NCBI GenBank assembly: GCA_024693845.1
Contig: JAILKJ010000057.1
Location: forward strand, 1-48,388
Direction of reading: 5' to 3'
Source of the DNA: Lachnospiraceae bacterium
GTDB taxonomy: Bacteria > Bacillota > Clostridia > Lachnospirales > Lachnospiraceae
Length of the DNA: 48,388 bases
Shown: in pieces, positions 26,730-39,900 of the stretch
How the letters are laid out: the number at the start of each line of letters is the position of its first letter
Numbering within the stretch: position 1 is the stretch's first letter
Program-made: the position numbers and the translations under genes
The notes under the pieces: model-generated
The model's database searches: none
What the model was told of the DNA's origin: nothing
The model's input: only the letters and a program-made list of their open reading frames with translations

Positions 26730-26851
26730 GAAGCGTCAACGTGTCCGGATCGCAGACGAGTATGCTGGCATAGGGAAGTCAGCGAAACGGACACGTAAGA
26801 TGCGGCGAATGCCGCATCATCGAATGTACGAAGTACATGAGATGACGCTTC
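26730..26851 (+). ncRNA. Multi-branched structured leader RNA before gltB, unassigned
   Basis: A perfect 9-bp closing stem (GAAGCGTCA 26730-26738 with TGACGCTTC 26843-26851) encloses three hairpins. The first is ACGTGTCCG (26739-26747) with CGGACACGT (26788-26796), which continues inward through CGC/GCG, GAC/GTC and TATGC/GCATA. The second is GATGCGGC-GAAT-GCCGCATC (26799-26818). The third is ATGTAC-GAA-GTACAT (26824-26838). AGGAGG follows at 26857-26862. It may be a riboswitch-like leader or a dispersed palindromic element; I do not recognise the class. Confidence 0.75.
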
Positions 26852-26870
26852 GGATTAGGAGGTCACAAAC

Positions 26871-29800
26871 ATGTGGAATAAGATTGAAAAGGAAGGATTA
26901 TATCGGCCGGAGTTTGAACATGATAACTGCGGCATCGGTGCCATAATCGATATTGAAGGAAGGGCAAGTCACAAACTGGTTGACGATGCTCTTTCCATCG
27001 TGGAGAATCTGGAGCACAGAGCAGGTAAGGATGCGGAAGGAAAGACCGGTGACGGTGTCGGTATCCTGACTCAGATCCCCCACGATTTTTTTGTGAAGAC
27101 TCTTAATCAGCAGGGTGTTACACTTCCCGGCCAGCGCCAGTACGGCGTGGGTATGTTTTTCTTCCCCCAGGACGATCTGGAGCTTCGCCAGTCCCGTTCC
27201 ATGTTTGAGATCATCCTCCGCAAGGCAGGCTTAAAGCTTCTTGCCTGGAGAAAAGTTGCATCCGATCCCGATGTGCTCGGTTCCCGTGCAAGGGAATGCA
27301 TGCCCCGCATCTATCAGGTGTTCATCGAAAGACCCGCTTCCGCAAAAGAGGATCTGGATTTCGACAGGATGCTTTACATCGTAAGACGCGAGTTCGAGCA
27401 GAGCAGCGTCAATACCTACGTACCGTCTTTGTCCTGCAGGACCATCGTATACAAGGGAATGTTCCTGGTAGGGCAGCTGCGTACCTTCTTTACGGATCTT
27501 GAAGATCCCGATTACAAGTCAGCCATCGCGATGGTTCATTCGCGATTCTCAACCAATACTACACCCAGCTGGATGCGTGCCCATCCCAATCGTTTCATCG
27601 TACACAATGGTGAGATCAATACCATCAAGGGCAATGCGGATAAAATGCTGGCCCGTGAGGAAACCATGCATACCGGCGTTTTCTCCGAGGAGGACATGAC
27701 CAAGGTCCTGCCTGTGATCTCCCAGAGCGGTTCCGATTCCGCTATGCTGGATAACACGCTGGAGTTTTTGGTGATGAGCGGTATGGAGCTTCCTCTTGCC
27801 ATGACCATCATGCTTCCTGAGCCCTGGGCACATAATGAGACCCTGTCTCAGGATGAGAGAGATTTCTATCAGTATTACGCTACCATGATGGAGCCCTGGG
27901 ACGGCCCCGCATCGATCCTGTTTTCCGACGGTGATGTGATGGGAGCGATCCTGGACCGCAACGGTCTGCGTCCTTCCCGTTACTATGTAATGGATGACAA
28001 CAGACTGATCCTTTCTTCCGAGGTAGGTGTTCTGGATCTGGATGAAAAGCACGTCATCCGCAAGGAAAGACTTCATCCCGGTAAGCTTCTGGTAGTGGAT
28101 ACCAAGCAAAAGAGGATCATTCTCGATGAGGAGATCAAAGAGCGTTATGCACATGCCAAGCCTTACGGCGAATGGCTGGATCTGAAGCTCTTATCCCTGT
28201 CCAATCTGAAGGTTCCCAATAAGAAGGTTCCCCAGATCAAGGGAGAGAATCTGAAGAGACTGCAGAAAGCCTTCGGTTATACCTGGGAAAATTACCATGA
28301 CGGCATCCGCAACATGGCCCTGAACGGAACAGAAGCCATCGGGTCCATGGGTGTTGATACGCCCATCGCTGCACTTTCAGATAAGTACCAACCGCTGTTT
28401 TACTATTTCAAGCAGCTGTTCGCACAAGTTACAAATCCTCCGATCGATGCCCAGAGAGAAGAGATCGTGACTTCCCGCACCGTGTATGTGGGTAAGAACG
28501 GTAATCTTCTCGAGGAAGCATCGGAAAACTGTCAGGTACTCAAGATCAACAATCCGATCCTGACGGATCTCGACCTTCTGAAGATCGAAAACATGAACAA
28601 GGAGGGCTTCAAGGTAGCCAGAGTTTCCATTCTGTTCTACAAAAGCACTCCCATGAAACGGGTTTTGAATCATCTCTTTGTTGAGGTGGATAAGGCATAC
28701 AGAGAGGGAGCTAACATCCTGATCCTCTCCGATCGGGGCGTGGACGAGAACCATGTGGCGATCCCGTCCCTGCTGGCGGTTTCCGCAGTTCACAAGCATC
28801 TGGTTGAGACGAAAAAATGCACGGCCATGTCTTTGATCGTGGAATCCGGTGAGCCCCGGGAGGTACATCACTTTGCAACGCTGCTTGGCTACGGTGCCTG
28901 CGCCGTTAATCCCTATCTTGCCCATGCTACCATCGCAGAACTGGTGGAAGAGGAGCTTTTGGACAAGGACTACTACGCAGCCGTTGAGGATTACGACAAT
29001 GCGGTACTCTTCGGTATCGTAAAGATCGCCTCCAAGATGGGTATCTCCACCATCCAGTCCTATCAGGGCAGCAAGATCTTTGAAGCCATCGGTATCTCGG
29101 ACGAGGTGATCCGCGAGTACTTCCCGGGAACGGTAAGCCGGGTAGGCGGAATCAGCCTCAAGGACATCGGCGAAGCTGCCAATCGTCAGCACAGCAAAGC
29201 ATTTGATCCCCTGGGCCTTATCACGAATCTTGAGCTGACTGCAGAGGGAAGACATAAAGAAAGAAGCCAGGGAGAGAAGCACAGATACAATCCCAGAACG
29301 ATCCATATGCTTCAGCAGTCCACAAGGGAGGGCAACTACGATAAGTTCGTGGAATACACCCGCATGGTGGAAGAGGAGCACAGAGGATATCTTCGAAGCC
29401 TTCTGGATTTCGTGGATACCGGAAAATCCATCCCCCTTTCCGAGGTGGAAAGCGAGGAATCCATCGTAACAAGATTTAAGACAGGTGCCATGTCCTATGG
29501 TTCCATTTCCGAAGAGGCGCATCAGACACTGGCCATCGCCATGAACCATCTGAAGGGTAAATCCAACAGCGGTGAAGGCGGTGAGAGCGATGAAAGGATC
29601 CTTTCGGCGGGAACGGATCATGACAGAAGCTCGGCCATCAAACAGGTAGCCAGCGGACGCTTCGGTGTAACAAGCCGTTACCTTGTCAGTGCCAAGGAGA
29701 TCCAGATCAAGATGGCACAGGGGGCTAAGCCCGGTGAAGGCGGACATCTTCCCGGCAAAAAGGTTTATCCCTGGATCGCCAAGACCAGACATTCCACACC

Positions 29801-31403
29801 CGGTGTGAGTCTGATCTCCCCGCCGCCTCATCATGATATCTATTCCATCGAAGATCTGGCACAGCTGATCTACGATCTGAAAAACGCAAATAAAGATGCA
29901 CGTATTTCCGTTAAGCTCGTTTCCGAAGCCGGTGTAGGCACCGTCGCTGCGGGCGTGGCAAAGGCGGGAGCAGCAGTGGTTCTGATTTCCGGGTATGACG
30001 GAGGAACCGGTGCGGCACCCCTTTCCTCCATCCATAACGCGGGACTTCCCTGGGAGCTGGGACTTGCTGAGACACATCAGACCCTGCTGGCAAACGGCCT
30101 TCGCAACAGAGTTGTGATCGAGACAGACGGAAAGCTTATGAGCGGCCGTGATGTAGCCATTGCAGCCATGCTGGGAGCGGAGGAGTTCGGTTTTGCCACC
30201 GCACCCCTGATCACCTTGGGCTGTGTCATGATGCGGCAGTGCCAGTCGGATACCTGCCCCATGGGTGTTGCAACCCAGAACCCCGAGCTTCGCAAGCGCT
30301 TTGCAGGCAAGCCGGAATATGTAGAAAACTTCATGCTCTTCATCGCAAGACAGCTTCGTGAGATCATGAGCAGCCTGGGTATCCGCACCGTGGAAGAACT
30401 GGTGGGAAGGAGCGATCTTCTGAAGGTAAAAGAAGATCTGACAGAAAGCCAGGGCAAGATCGATCTTTCGGGTATCCTGCTTCCCATGGATGCCGGCAAG
30501 ATCTCTCATGATGAAAAATATCTGTATGATTTCAAGCTTCGTGAGACGAAGGATGAAAGCGTACTCTTAAAGGATAAGGGTATTCAGAAAGCCATCGCTT
30601 CCGGTACCAAAACCGAGGCAAAAGTGCACTTAAAGAGTATCGACAGAACCTTCGGTACCCTCCTGGGAGCACAGATCACAAGGCAGAATCCGGAAGGATT
30701 GGAAGAGGATACGATCCTGATCAATTGTACCGGTTCGGGTGGACAGAGCTTCGGAGCCTTCATTCCGAAAGGACTTACCCTCAATCTTTCCGGTGACAGT
30801 AATGATTACTTCGGTAAGGGCTTATCCGGCGGTAAGCTCATCGTTGCGGCACCGAAGGAAGCGGGCTATGATCCCCATGAGAACATCATCATCGGAAACG
30901 TGGCTCTCTACGGCGCAACCTCCGGTCAGGCATACATTGCCGGTATGGCAGGTGAGCGATTTGCCATCCGTAACTCCGGCGCATCGGCGGTAGTCGAAGG
31001 TGTAGGCGAGCACGGATGCGAGTATATGACAGGTGGCGTTGTGGTGGTTCTCGGAAGTGTGGGCAAGAACTTCGCAGCAGGTATGAGCGGCGGCGTGGCA
31101 TATGTCCTGGATGAGGAGAACACCCTTTATCGGAACCTCAACAGACAGCTGGTGAACATGGAGCTTCTGGAACACAAGGGGGATCTGGAGGAGCTTCGCA
31201 AGCTGATCACGGAGCATGTGAAGAACACCGGTTCCGTAAAGGGCAAGGAGATCCTGGATCACTTTGATGAGTACATCCCTCACTTTAAAAAGATCATTCC
31301 CGTGGATTACAAAGAGATCCTGAGATTGATCGCCAAGAGCGAGGAGACAGGCACGGATCCCGAGACAGCGAAGATCGAAGCCTTCCGGGAGTTTGTGGGA
31401 TGA
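26871..31403 (+). CDS. gltB: Glutamate synthase, large subunit
   Basis: The 1510-residue protein has the usual GltB length and order: a short propeptide, the glutaminase nucleophile Cys20 (EHDNCGIGA), a central domain, and the FMN domain with GGHLPGKKVYPWIAKTR and SGYDGGTGAAPLSS. The iron-sulfur cysteines in CQSDTCPMGVATQ and a C-terminal beta-helix with repeated Gly motifs follow. It transfers the glutamine amide to 2-oxoglutarate, giving two glutamates, with electrons from GltD encoded next. AGGAGG at 26857 sets the ATG. The leader carries two stacked RNA structures. Confidence 0.98.
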   Translation: MWNKIEKEGLYRPEFEHDNCGIGAIIDIEGRASHKLVDDALSIVENLEHRAGKDAEGKTGDGVGILTQIPHDFFVKTLNQQGVTLPGQRQYGVGMFFFPQDDLELRQSRSMFEIILRKAGLKLLAWRKVASDPDVLGSRARECMPRIYQVFIERPASAKEDLDFDRMLYIVRREFEQSSVNTYVPSLSCRTIVYKGMFLVGQLRTFFTDLEDPDYKSAIAMVHSRFSTNTTPSWMRAHPNRFIVHNGEINTIKGNADKMLAREETMHTGVFSEEDMTKVLPVISQSGSDSAMLDNTLEFLVMSGMELPLAMTIMLPEPWAHNETLSQDERDFYQYYATMMEPWDGPASILFSDGDVMGAILDRNGLRPSRYYVMDDNRLILSSEVGVLDLDEKHVIRKERLHPGKLLVVDTKQKRIILDEEIKERYAHAKPYGEWLDLKLLSLSNLKVPNKKVPQIKGENLKRLQKAFGYTWENYHDGIRNMALNGTEAIGSMGVDTPIAALSDKYQPLFYYFKQLFAQVTNPPIDAQREEIVTSRTVYVGKNGNLLEEASENCQVLKINNPILTDLDLLKIENMNKEGFKVARVSILFYKSTPMKRVLNHLFVEVDKAYREGANILILSDRGVDENHVAIPSLLAVSAVHKHLVETKKCTAMSLIVESGEPREVHHFATLLGYGACAVNPYLAHATIAELVEEELLDKDYYAAVEDYDNAVLFGIVKIASKMGISTIQSYQGSKIFEAIGISDEVIREYFPGTVSRVGGISLKDIGEAANRQHSKAFDPLGLITNLELTAEGRHKERSQGEKHRYNPRTIHMLQQSTREGNYDKFVEYTRMVEEEHRGYLRSLLDFVDTGKSIPLSEVESEESIVTRFKTGAMSYGSISEEAHQTLAIAMNHLKGKSNSGEGGESDERILSAGTDHDRSSAIKQVASGRFGVTSRYLVSAKEIQIKMAQGAKPGEGGHLPGKKVYPWIAKTRHSTPGVSLISPPPHHDIYSIEDLAQLIYDLKNANKDARISVKLVSEAGVGTVAAGVAKAGAAVVLISGYDGGTGAAPLSSIHNAGLPWELGLAETHQTLLANGLRNRVVIETDGKLMSGRDVAIAAMLGAEEFGFATAPLITLGCVMMRQCQSDTCPMGVATQNPELRKRFAGKPEYVENFMLFIARQLREIMSSLGIRTVEELVGRSDLLKVKEDLTESQGKIDLSGILLPMDAGKISHDEKYLYDFKLRETKDESVLLKDKGIQKAIASGTKTEAKVHLKSIDRTFGTLLGAQITRQNPEGLEEDTILINCTGSGGQSFGAFIPKGLTLNLSGDSNDYFGKGLSGGKLIVAAPKEAGYDPHENIIIGNVALYGATSGQAYIAGMAGERFAIRNSGASAVVEGVGEHGCEYMTGGVVVVLGSVGKNFAAGMSGGVAYVLDEENTLYRNLNRQLVNMELLEHKGDLEELRKLITEHVKNTGSVKGKEILDHFDEYIPHFKKIIPVDYKEILRLIAKSEETGTDPETAKIEAFREFVG

Positions 31404-31456
31404 AAGAGTTTTGCGAACCATTGCCGAATAGTATATAATTGGAAAGGTGCGAAAAA

Positions 31457-32941
31457 ATGGGAAAAACAACTGGTTTTCTGGAATACAGGCGTGTGGACGG
31501 TCCCGTGAGACCGGAGAAGGAGAGAGTAAAAGACCTTGATGAGTTTCATGCCTCTCTTCCCTTAAGCGAGCAGAAGGAGCAGGCGGCAAGATGTATGGAC
31601 TGTGGTATTCCCTTCTGTCAGGCGGGATGCATGATCTCCGGAATGGCCTCCGGCTGTCCGCTGCATAACCTGGTGCCCGAGATCAACGATCTGGTATATC
31701 TGGGCCGCATGACGGAAGCGTACAGAAGGCTTTCGATCACCCACAGCTTCCCTGAGTTTACCTGCAGGGTATGCCCGGCACTTTGTGAAGCGGCCTGCAC
31801 CTGTGGCCTGCATGATAAACCTGTGGCAACCAAAGAGAATGAGAAAGCCGTCATTGAATATGCCTATGAAAATGACCTGGTAAAGGAAGAAACCCCTGCC
31901 ATCAGAACCGGCAAGAAGGTTGCCGTGATCGGCAGCGGCCCTGCAGGTCTGGCAGCGGCCCAGCTCCTGAACAGAAGAGGCCATGAGGTTACGGTATACG
32001 AAAGATCCGACCGTGTAGGCGGACTGCTGCGCTATGGCATTCCCAACATGAAGCTGGATAAGAGCGTCATCGACAGACGCGTGAAGCTGATGGAGCAGGC
32101 AGGTGTGAAATTCGTTACCGGCAAGGATATCGGAAAGGACATTAAGGCTTCCAAGATCGAAAAGGAAAATGACGCCGTTATCCTGGCCTGCGGTGCTTCC
32201 AACCCCAGAGATATCAAGGCACCCGGAAGGGATGCAGAGGGGATCCGTTTTGCGGTAGATTTTCTTTCCGAAGTGACAAAGCACATTTTGGATTCCGATA
32301 AAAAGAGCATGCCCGTAGAGCTCGCCAAAGGCAAGAACGTGATCGTGATCGGCGGCGGTGATACCGGAAACGATTGCGTGGGAACCTGTATCAGACTGGG
32401 CGCAAAGAGCGTGACACAGCTGGAGATGATGCCCTGTCCCTCCGAGAGCAGACTTCCCTCCAACCCCTGGCCCGAATGGCCCCGCATCCTCAAGGTGGAT
32501 TACGGTCAGGAGGAAGCGATCTGGAAATTCGGCGCTGACCCGAGAGTATATCAGACCACAGTTAAGGAGTTCATCAAGGATGCCAAGGGGCACCTGAAGG
32601 AAGTTGTTCTTGTTTCCCTTGAGGCGAAAAAGGATGAGAAGACCGGCAGGATGAACATGGTTCCCGTGGAAGGAACGGAGAAAAAAGTCCCCGCCGACCT
32701 GGTACTCATCGCTGCCGGATTCCTGGGAAGCCAGAGCTATGTAACGGAGGCCTTCGGCGTAGAGACAGACCAAAGAACGAATGTAAAGACCGCTGCAGGA
32801 AAGCATGCATCCTCCAAGGCGGGTATCTATACGGCAGGGGATATGCACAGAGGACAGTCCCTGGTGGTATGGGCCATCGCAGAGGGAAGAGCGGCAGCTG
32901 CGGAAGTGGATTTTGCCTTAATGGGTTATACTAATCTGTAG
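31457..32941 (+). CDS. gltD: Glutamate synthase, small subunit
   Basis: The 494-residue protein has N-terminal cysteine clusters for iron-sulfur centres (CMDCGIPFCQAGC, CRVCPALCEAAC), the FAD motif VIGSGPAGLAAAQLL, the NADPH motif VIGGGDTGNDC and a C-terminal TAGDMHRGQSLVVWAI box. It feeds electrons to GltB. The ATG at 31457 follows GGAAAGG; a TTG at 31439 would be upstream of that site. TTGCGA (31411) and TATAAT (31434) with a 17-bp spacer could be a private promoter, but the leader would be only about 10 nt, so operon expression with gltB is more likely. Confidence 0.97.
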   Translation: MGKTTGFLEYRRVDGPVRPEKERVKDLDEFHASLPLSEQKEQAARCMDCGIPFCQAGCMISGMASGCPLHNLVPEINDLVYLGRMTEAYRRLSITHSFPEFTCRVCPALCEAACTCGLHDKPVATKENEKAVIEYAYENDLVKEETPAIRTGKKVAVIGSGPAGLAAAQLLNRRGHEVTVYERSDRVGGLLRYGIPNMKLDKSVIDRRVKLMEQAGVKFVTGKDIGKDIKASKIEKENDAVILACGASNPRDIKAPGRDAEGIRFAVDFLSEVTKHILDSDKKSMPVELAKGKNVIVIGGGDTGNDCVGTCIRLGAKSVTQLEMMPCPSESRLPSNPWPEWPRILKVDYGQEEAIWKFGADPRVYQTTVKEFIKDAKGHLKEVVLVSLEAKKDEKTGRMNMVPVEGTEKKVPADLVLIAAGFLGSQSYVTEAFGVETDQRTNVKTAAGKHASSKAGIYTAGDMHRGQSLVVWAIAEGRAAAAEVDFALMGYTNL

Positions 32942-32986
32942 AAAGAAATGAATTATAAGAAGTAAGGAAGAAGAGGAAGAAGTACA

Positions 32987-34201
32987 ATGGCTGACATTAA
33001 CAGGAACTATCTGAAATTACCCGGAAGTTATCTTTTTTCCAATATCGGTAAAAAGGTAAATGCGTTTGCACAGGCTAACCCCGAAGCGAAGATCATACGC
33101 CTGGGGATCGGAGATGTGACAAGACCTCTTACACCGAAGGTGATCGAGGCGCTTCACAAGGCTACCGATGAGATGGCAAAGCAGGAAACCTTCCGCGGGT
33201 ATGCTCCGGATCTGGGTTATGAGTTCCTGAGAAAGGCCGTTGCAACAAACGACTTTCAGGCAAGAGGCTGCGATATAGCAGAGGATGAGATCTTCATTTC
33301 CGACGGTGCCAAGTGTGACTGCGGAAACATTCAGGAGATCTTTGCCACGGACAATATCATTGCAGTCTGCGATCCGGTCTATCCTGTTTATGTGGATTCA
33401 AATGTTATGGCAGGCAGAACGGGAGAATATGACTCCGTGACAGAGCGGTTTGATAAGGTCGTATATATGCCTTGTACAAAGGAAAATGATTTTGTGCCTC
33501 AGATCCCCAAAGAGAAGGTGGATCTGATCTATCTTTGCTTCCCCAACAATCCCACAGGAGCGGTGATCACCAAGGACCGTCTTCAGGAATGGGTAGACTA
33601 TGCTAACAAAAACGGCAGCATCATTCTTTACGATGCGGCCTATGAAGCTTTTATCAGTGAAGAGAACGTTCCTCACAGCATCTATGAATGTGAAGGAGCA
33701 AGGAACTGTGCCATAGAGTTTAGGTCATTTTCCAAGACGGCGGGCTTTACGGGCCTTCGTCTCGGCTATACCGTGATCCCCAAGGATCTTGAGGCAGGGG
33801 GAGAAAAGCTCCATCCGCTGTGGGCCAGAAGACACGGTACCAAGTATAACGGTGCACCCTACATCGTTCAGAGAGCAGGTGAGGCTATCTACACGCCGGA
33901 AGGAAGAGCTGAGGTTAAGGAACAGATCGCTTACTATATGGAGAACGCGAAGATCATCTTAAGTGGTCTTTCCGATGCGGGCTACGAAGTATACGGCGGC
34001 GTTAACGCTCCCTATATCTGGCTGAAAGCACCGAATGACATGACCAGCTGGGAGTTCTTTGATCTGCTTCTTACAAAGGCGAATGTTGTGGGCACGCCGG
34101 GCTCGGGCTTCGGTCCCAGCGGCGAGCATTACTTCCGCCTGACGGCCTTCGGAGACCGGGAAGCAACAAAGGAAGCCATCGAAAGGATCCGTCAGCTGTA
34201 G
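32987..34201 (+). CDS. dapL: LL-diaminopimelate aminotransferase
   Basis: The 404-residue PLP enzyme matches the DapL class: [14 protein letters not shown] near the start, [37 protein letters not shown] and the PLP-lysine box [16 protein letters not shown]. It makes LL-diaminopimelate from tetrahydrodipicolinate with glutamate as amino donor, for lysine and peptidoglycan. A GGAAGAAG-type site precedes the ATG. It lies 45 nt after gltD, which makes its amino donor, and 24 nt before pyrG. Confidence 0.96.
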   Translation: MADINRNYLKLPGSYLFSNIGKKVNAFAQANPEAKIIRLGIGDVTRPLTPKVIEALHKATDEMAKQETFRGYAPDLGYEFLRKAVATNDFQARGCDIAEDEIFISDGAKCDCGNIQEIFATDNIIAVCDPVYPVYVDSNVMAGRTGEYDSVTERFDKVVYMPCTKENDFVPQIPKEKVDLIYLCFPNNPTGAVITKDRLQEWVDYANKNGSIILYDAAYEAFISEENVPHSIYECEGARNCAIEFRSFSKTAGFTGLRLGYTVIPKDLEAGGEKLHPLWARRHGTKYNGAPYIVQRAGEAIYTPEGRAEVKEQIAYYMENAKIILSGLSDAGYEVYGGVNAPYIWLKAPNDMTSWEFFDLLLTKANVVGTPGSGFGPSGEHYFRLTAFGDREATKEAIERIRQL

Positions 34202-35830
<1,629 letters not shown>

Positions 35831-35833
35831 ACC

Positions 35834-36913
35834 ATGGAATGTAACAGAAAACTGATCCTTGAAGACGGAAGCGAGTATCTTGGCTTTAGCTTCGGATCGG
35901 ATCAGGACAGAGTTTGCGAGATCGTGTTTAACACTTCGCTCAGCGGTTATCAGGAGATCCTGTCGGATCCTTCCTATACCGATCAGGCGGTGGTGATGTC
36001 GTATCCACTCATCGGAAATTACGGCATCTGCGACGAGGATTATGAAAGTAAGCTGATCGCTCCTTCGGGTCTTATCGTCAGGGACTTAAATGAGGAGCCT
36101 TCCAACTTCCGGGCCACCAGAACGGTGTCGGAACTTTTGGGAGACAACGGCGTTGCCGGGATCAGCGGAATCGATACTAGACAGCTTGTAAGAAAGATCA
36201 GGGACTGTGGACTCATGAGGGGTCTGATAACAGGCCCTGATACGTCTGTACAGGAGGGTGTTAAGATCATCAAGGAAACACCTGTCCCTACCGATGCTGT
36301 AAAGCGTGTCAGCTGCAGCAAAAAGTGGTACAGCCGTACCTCCAATCCCAAGTTCAACGTTGTGGCCATCGACTGTGGCATGAAGATGAACATCATCCGC
36401 ATGCTCAATAAGAGCAAATGCAACGTGACCATCGTGCCTTACGATACCGGTGCGGAGGAGATCATGAGCCTTCATCCGGATGGCGTATTCGTATCCAACG
36501 GCCCCGGCGATCCCACGGACGTACCTCAGGTCATTGAAACGCTGCGGACCTTAGGTGACAGTATTCCCATGTTCGGGATCTGCTTAGGACATCAGCTCAT
36601 TGCACTTTCCAGAGGAGCCCGGACCTATAAGCTCAAGTTCGGACACAGAGGCGGCAATCATCCCGTAAAGGAACTTGCCACCGGTAAGATCGAGATCACC
36701 AGCCAGAACCACAGCTACGCCGTGGAGGAGGATTCCCTGGCAGGCACAGGTCTTGCTGCATCCCATATCAACGTGCTTGATGGCACCGTGGAAGGGCTTC
36801 GGAGCGAAGACGGCAAGGTCTTTTCCGTCCAGTACCATCCCGAAAGCTGTCCGGGACCCTGTGACAGCGGCTATTTATTTGAGCAGTTTACCAAGCTGAT
36901 GGAAAGAGGTTGA
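35834..36913 (+). CDS. carA: Carbamoyl-phosphate synthase, small subunit
   Basis: The 359-residue glutaminase subunit has the N-terminal CarA domain ([28 protein letters not shown]) and a class I amidotransferase domain with Cys250 ([12 protein letters not shown]) and [10 protein letters not shown]. It supplies ammonia from glutamine to CarB for carbamoyl phosphate, used for pyrimidines and arginine. It sits between pyrG and carB with almost no gaps, a pyrimidine-linked trio. Confidence 0.97.
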   Translation: MECNRKLILEDGSEYLGFSFGSDQDRVCEIVFNTSLSGYQEILSDPSYTDQAVVMSYPLIGNYGICDEDYESKLIAPSGLIVRDLNEEPSNFRATRTVSELLGDNGVAGISGIDTRQLVRKIRDCGLMRGLITGPDTSVQEGVKIIKETPVPTDAVKRVSCSKKWYSRTSNPKFNVVAIDCGMKMNIIRMLNKSKCNVTIVPYDTGAEEIMSLHPDGVFVSNGPGDPTDVPQVIETLRTLGDSIPMFGICLGHQLIALSRGARTYKLKFGHRGGNHPVKELATGKIEITSQNHSYAVEEDSLAGTGLAASHINVLDGTVEGLRSEDGKVFSVQYHPESCPGPCDSGYLFEQFTKLMERG

Positions 36914-36915
36914 AT

Positions 36916-39900
36916 ATGCCTAAGAGAACAGATATAAAAAAAGTACTTGTCATCGGTTCCGGTCCCATCGTGATCGGACAGGCGGCAGAGTTTGATTACG
37001 CGGGCACCCAGGCCTGCCTGGCGCTGAAGGAAGAGGGTTATGAGGTGATCCTGGCCAACTCCAATCCGGCTACCATCATGACGGATAATGCCATCGCCGA
37101 CAAGGTTTACATGGAGCCTTTGACCCTGGAATATATGGCAAGGATCTGCCGCTATGAAAGACCGGATGCCATCGTGCCCGGTATCGGCGGACAGACCGGT
37201 CTGAACCTGTCACTGCAGCTTTACGATAAGGGGATCCTGGATGAGTGTGAGATCGAGCTTCTGGGAACCCAGGCCGAGAGCATCAGAAGAGCAGAGGACC
37301 GAGAGCTGTTCAAGGAGCTCTGCCTACAGCTGGACGAGCCCGTGGTACCCTCCAGGATCGCGGACAGCGTAGAGGACGGTCTTGCGGCAGCGGAAGAGAT
37401 CGGCTATCCGGTGATCCTGCGTCCTGCCTTTACTTTAGGTGGTACCGGAGGCGGCTTTGCGGATGATGAAGAGAGCATGCGTGAAAAAATGCGGTCCGCA
37501 CTTGAGATCTCACCCGTTCATCAGGTGCTGGTGGAAAAGAGCATCAAGGGCTACAAGGAGATCGAGTATGAGGTGATCCGGGACGGCAACGATACCGCCA
37601 TCGCAGTCTGCAATATGGAGAACCTGGATCCTGTCGGTATCCATACCGGTGACTCCATCGTAGTGGCACCCAGCCAGACCCTGACCAACAAGGAATATCA
37701 GATGCTTCGGAGCAGTGCCCTTAAGATCATTCGCGCCCTGGAGATCAAGGGAGGCTGCAATGTGCAGTTCGCACTGGATCCGGAGTCTTTTGCCTACTAT
37801 GTCATTGAAGTGAATCCCAGAGTATCCCGTTCCTCGGCCCTGGCATCAAAAGCCAGCGGTTATCCCATTGCAAGGGTATCTGCCAAGATAGCCGTGGGAA
37901 TGGAGCTGGATGAGATACAGCTTGCCAATACACCTGCCTGCTTTGAACCGGCACTGGACTACGTGGTAACGAAGATGCCCCGCTTCCCCTTTGATAAATT
38001 CTCGGAATCCGAGGATGAGCCGGAACAGGGCGAGCTTCGGAGCGGCGGCAGCAACGTGCTCACCACGCAGATGAAGGCCACCGGCGAGACCATGGCGGTG
38101 GGACGAACGTTGGAGGAGAGTCTTTTGAAGGCTATCCGTTCTCTTGAGGACGGCAAGAATCACATCCATCTTGAAAAATTCGATGTTAAGAGTCTTTCGG
38201 ATAAACCCGGAGAGGAAGGCATAAAGGAAGCTACGGAAAAGCTGCTCAACTATATCGAAGAGGGAACGGATGACCGTATCTATGCGATCTCCGAGCTTTT
38301 GTGGCTGGGTGTGGATCCCCAGGTGATCTATGCACGTACCAAGATCGATATGTTCTTCCTGAACAAGATCCGCAATATCGTGGAGCTGGAGGAAGAGCTG
38401 GAGCATGCAAAGGATCCCTTCGCAGATCCGAATCTGCTTTACCAGGCTAAACGGATGGGCTTTTCGGATGCCTATATCGCAGAGCTGACCGGTAAAACCG
38501 AGGACGAGATCGGAGAGCTGAGAGATAAATTCAACCTGCATCCCGTCTATAAGATGATCGATACCTGCGCCAGCGAGTTTGCCAGCTACGTGCCGTATTT
38601 TTACTCCACCTACGAAACGGAAAACGAATCCGTCGTATCGGATAAAAAGAGCATCATCGTGCTGGGCTCCGGTCCCATCAGGATCGGACAGGGCGTGGAG
38701 TTTGATTACTCCACTGTACACGCGGTCAAGACCATTCATGAGATGGGATACGAAGCCATCGTTGTCAACAACAATCCGGAGACGGTTTCCACGGACTATA
38801 CAACGGCAGACAAGCTGTATTTTGAGCCTCTGACCGTAGAGGATATCATGAACATCATCCGCCTGGAAAGGCCGGAAGGCGTGATCACCTCCCTGGGTGG
38901 TCAGACGGCTGTGAATTTGGCTGAGCCCCTGGCAAAGAAAGGGGTTAAGATCATCGGGACTTCCACCGAGGCAATCTTTGCGGCAGAGGACCGTGATGCC
39001 TTCGAAGAGGTGCAGAGGAAGCTTTCCATCCCGCATCCCAAGGGGATCGCGGTGACGAATCTGGAAGAGGCCGTAAGAGTGGCAGCGGAGATCGGCTATC
39101 CCGTTCTGGTGAGACCTTCCTTCGTGCTGGGGGGAAGAGCCATGGAGATCGTTGCCAACAAGGATATGCTGGAGCGCTATCTGAAATTTGCGGTGGCAGT
39201 GGATAAGGACCGCCCCGTTCTTGTAGATAAATACATCGTCGGCAAGGAAGTGGAGGTGGATGCCATCTGCGACGGCAAGGACGTTTTCCTGCCGGGTATC
39301 ATGGAACTCGTAGAGCGTACCGGCGTGCACTCCGGTGACAGTATCAGCGTCTATCCGCCCTTCTCCATTTCCGAGAAGGTGAAGCAGACCATCTGGGAAT
39401 ACACGAGGGCTCTCGGTCTGGGCATCGGCATCGTAGGTCTTTACAACATACAGTTCATTGTGGATCGCGATGAGAATGTCTATATCATTGAGGTCAATCC
39501 CCGGGCATCAAGAAGCGTTCCCTTCCTGTCCAAGTCCACGGGCGTGGCTCTGGTGGATATCGCCGTTAAGGCAATGTTGGGCGAAGGACTTAAGGAGCAG
39601 GGTATCGCGCCGGGTCTCATGAAGGAAAAGAATTTCAACTACGTAAAGGCTCCCGCTTTTTCCTTTGAAAAGTTAAGCGGTATGGATGCATATCTTTCAC
39701 CGGAGATGAAGTCCACAGGCGAGGCCATCGGATATGACAGGAGCCTGAAAAGAGCCCTGTACAAGGCTCTGCAGGCCTCCGGCATCAAGATGAAGGAATA
39801 CGGGACCGTCATGGTTACCCTGGCGGATGAGGATAAGGATGAGGCGCTGCCGCTGGTACGAAGGTTCTATGAGCTGGGCTTTAATATCGAGGCTACGGTG

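Noticed and set aside
26739-26796. Inverted repeats as ends of an insertion sequence
   Set aside because: The interval holds no transposase and no target duplication was seen; nested hairpins within a closing stem fit an RNA fold better.
28377-30509. Long open frame on the minus strand inside gltB (710 codons)
   Set aside because: It lies wholly opposite the well-supported gltB gene; its translation has no recognisable domain, is rich in Cys/His, and looks like a codon-bias shadow.
31411-31439. Separate gltD promoter (TTGCGA, 17 bp, TATAAT)
   Set aside because: The boxes are good, but the transcript would start within or just before the ribosome binding site; co-transcription with gltB is simpler. 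Kept only as a possibility in the gltD entry.
37846-39330. Long open frame on the minus strand inside carB (494 codons)
   Set aside because: It is entirely antisense to the conserved carB sequence, with no domain and no ribosome binding site that stands out.
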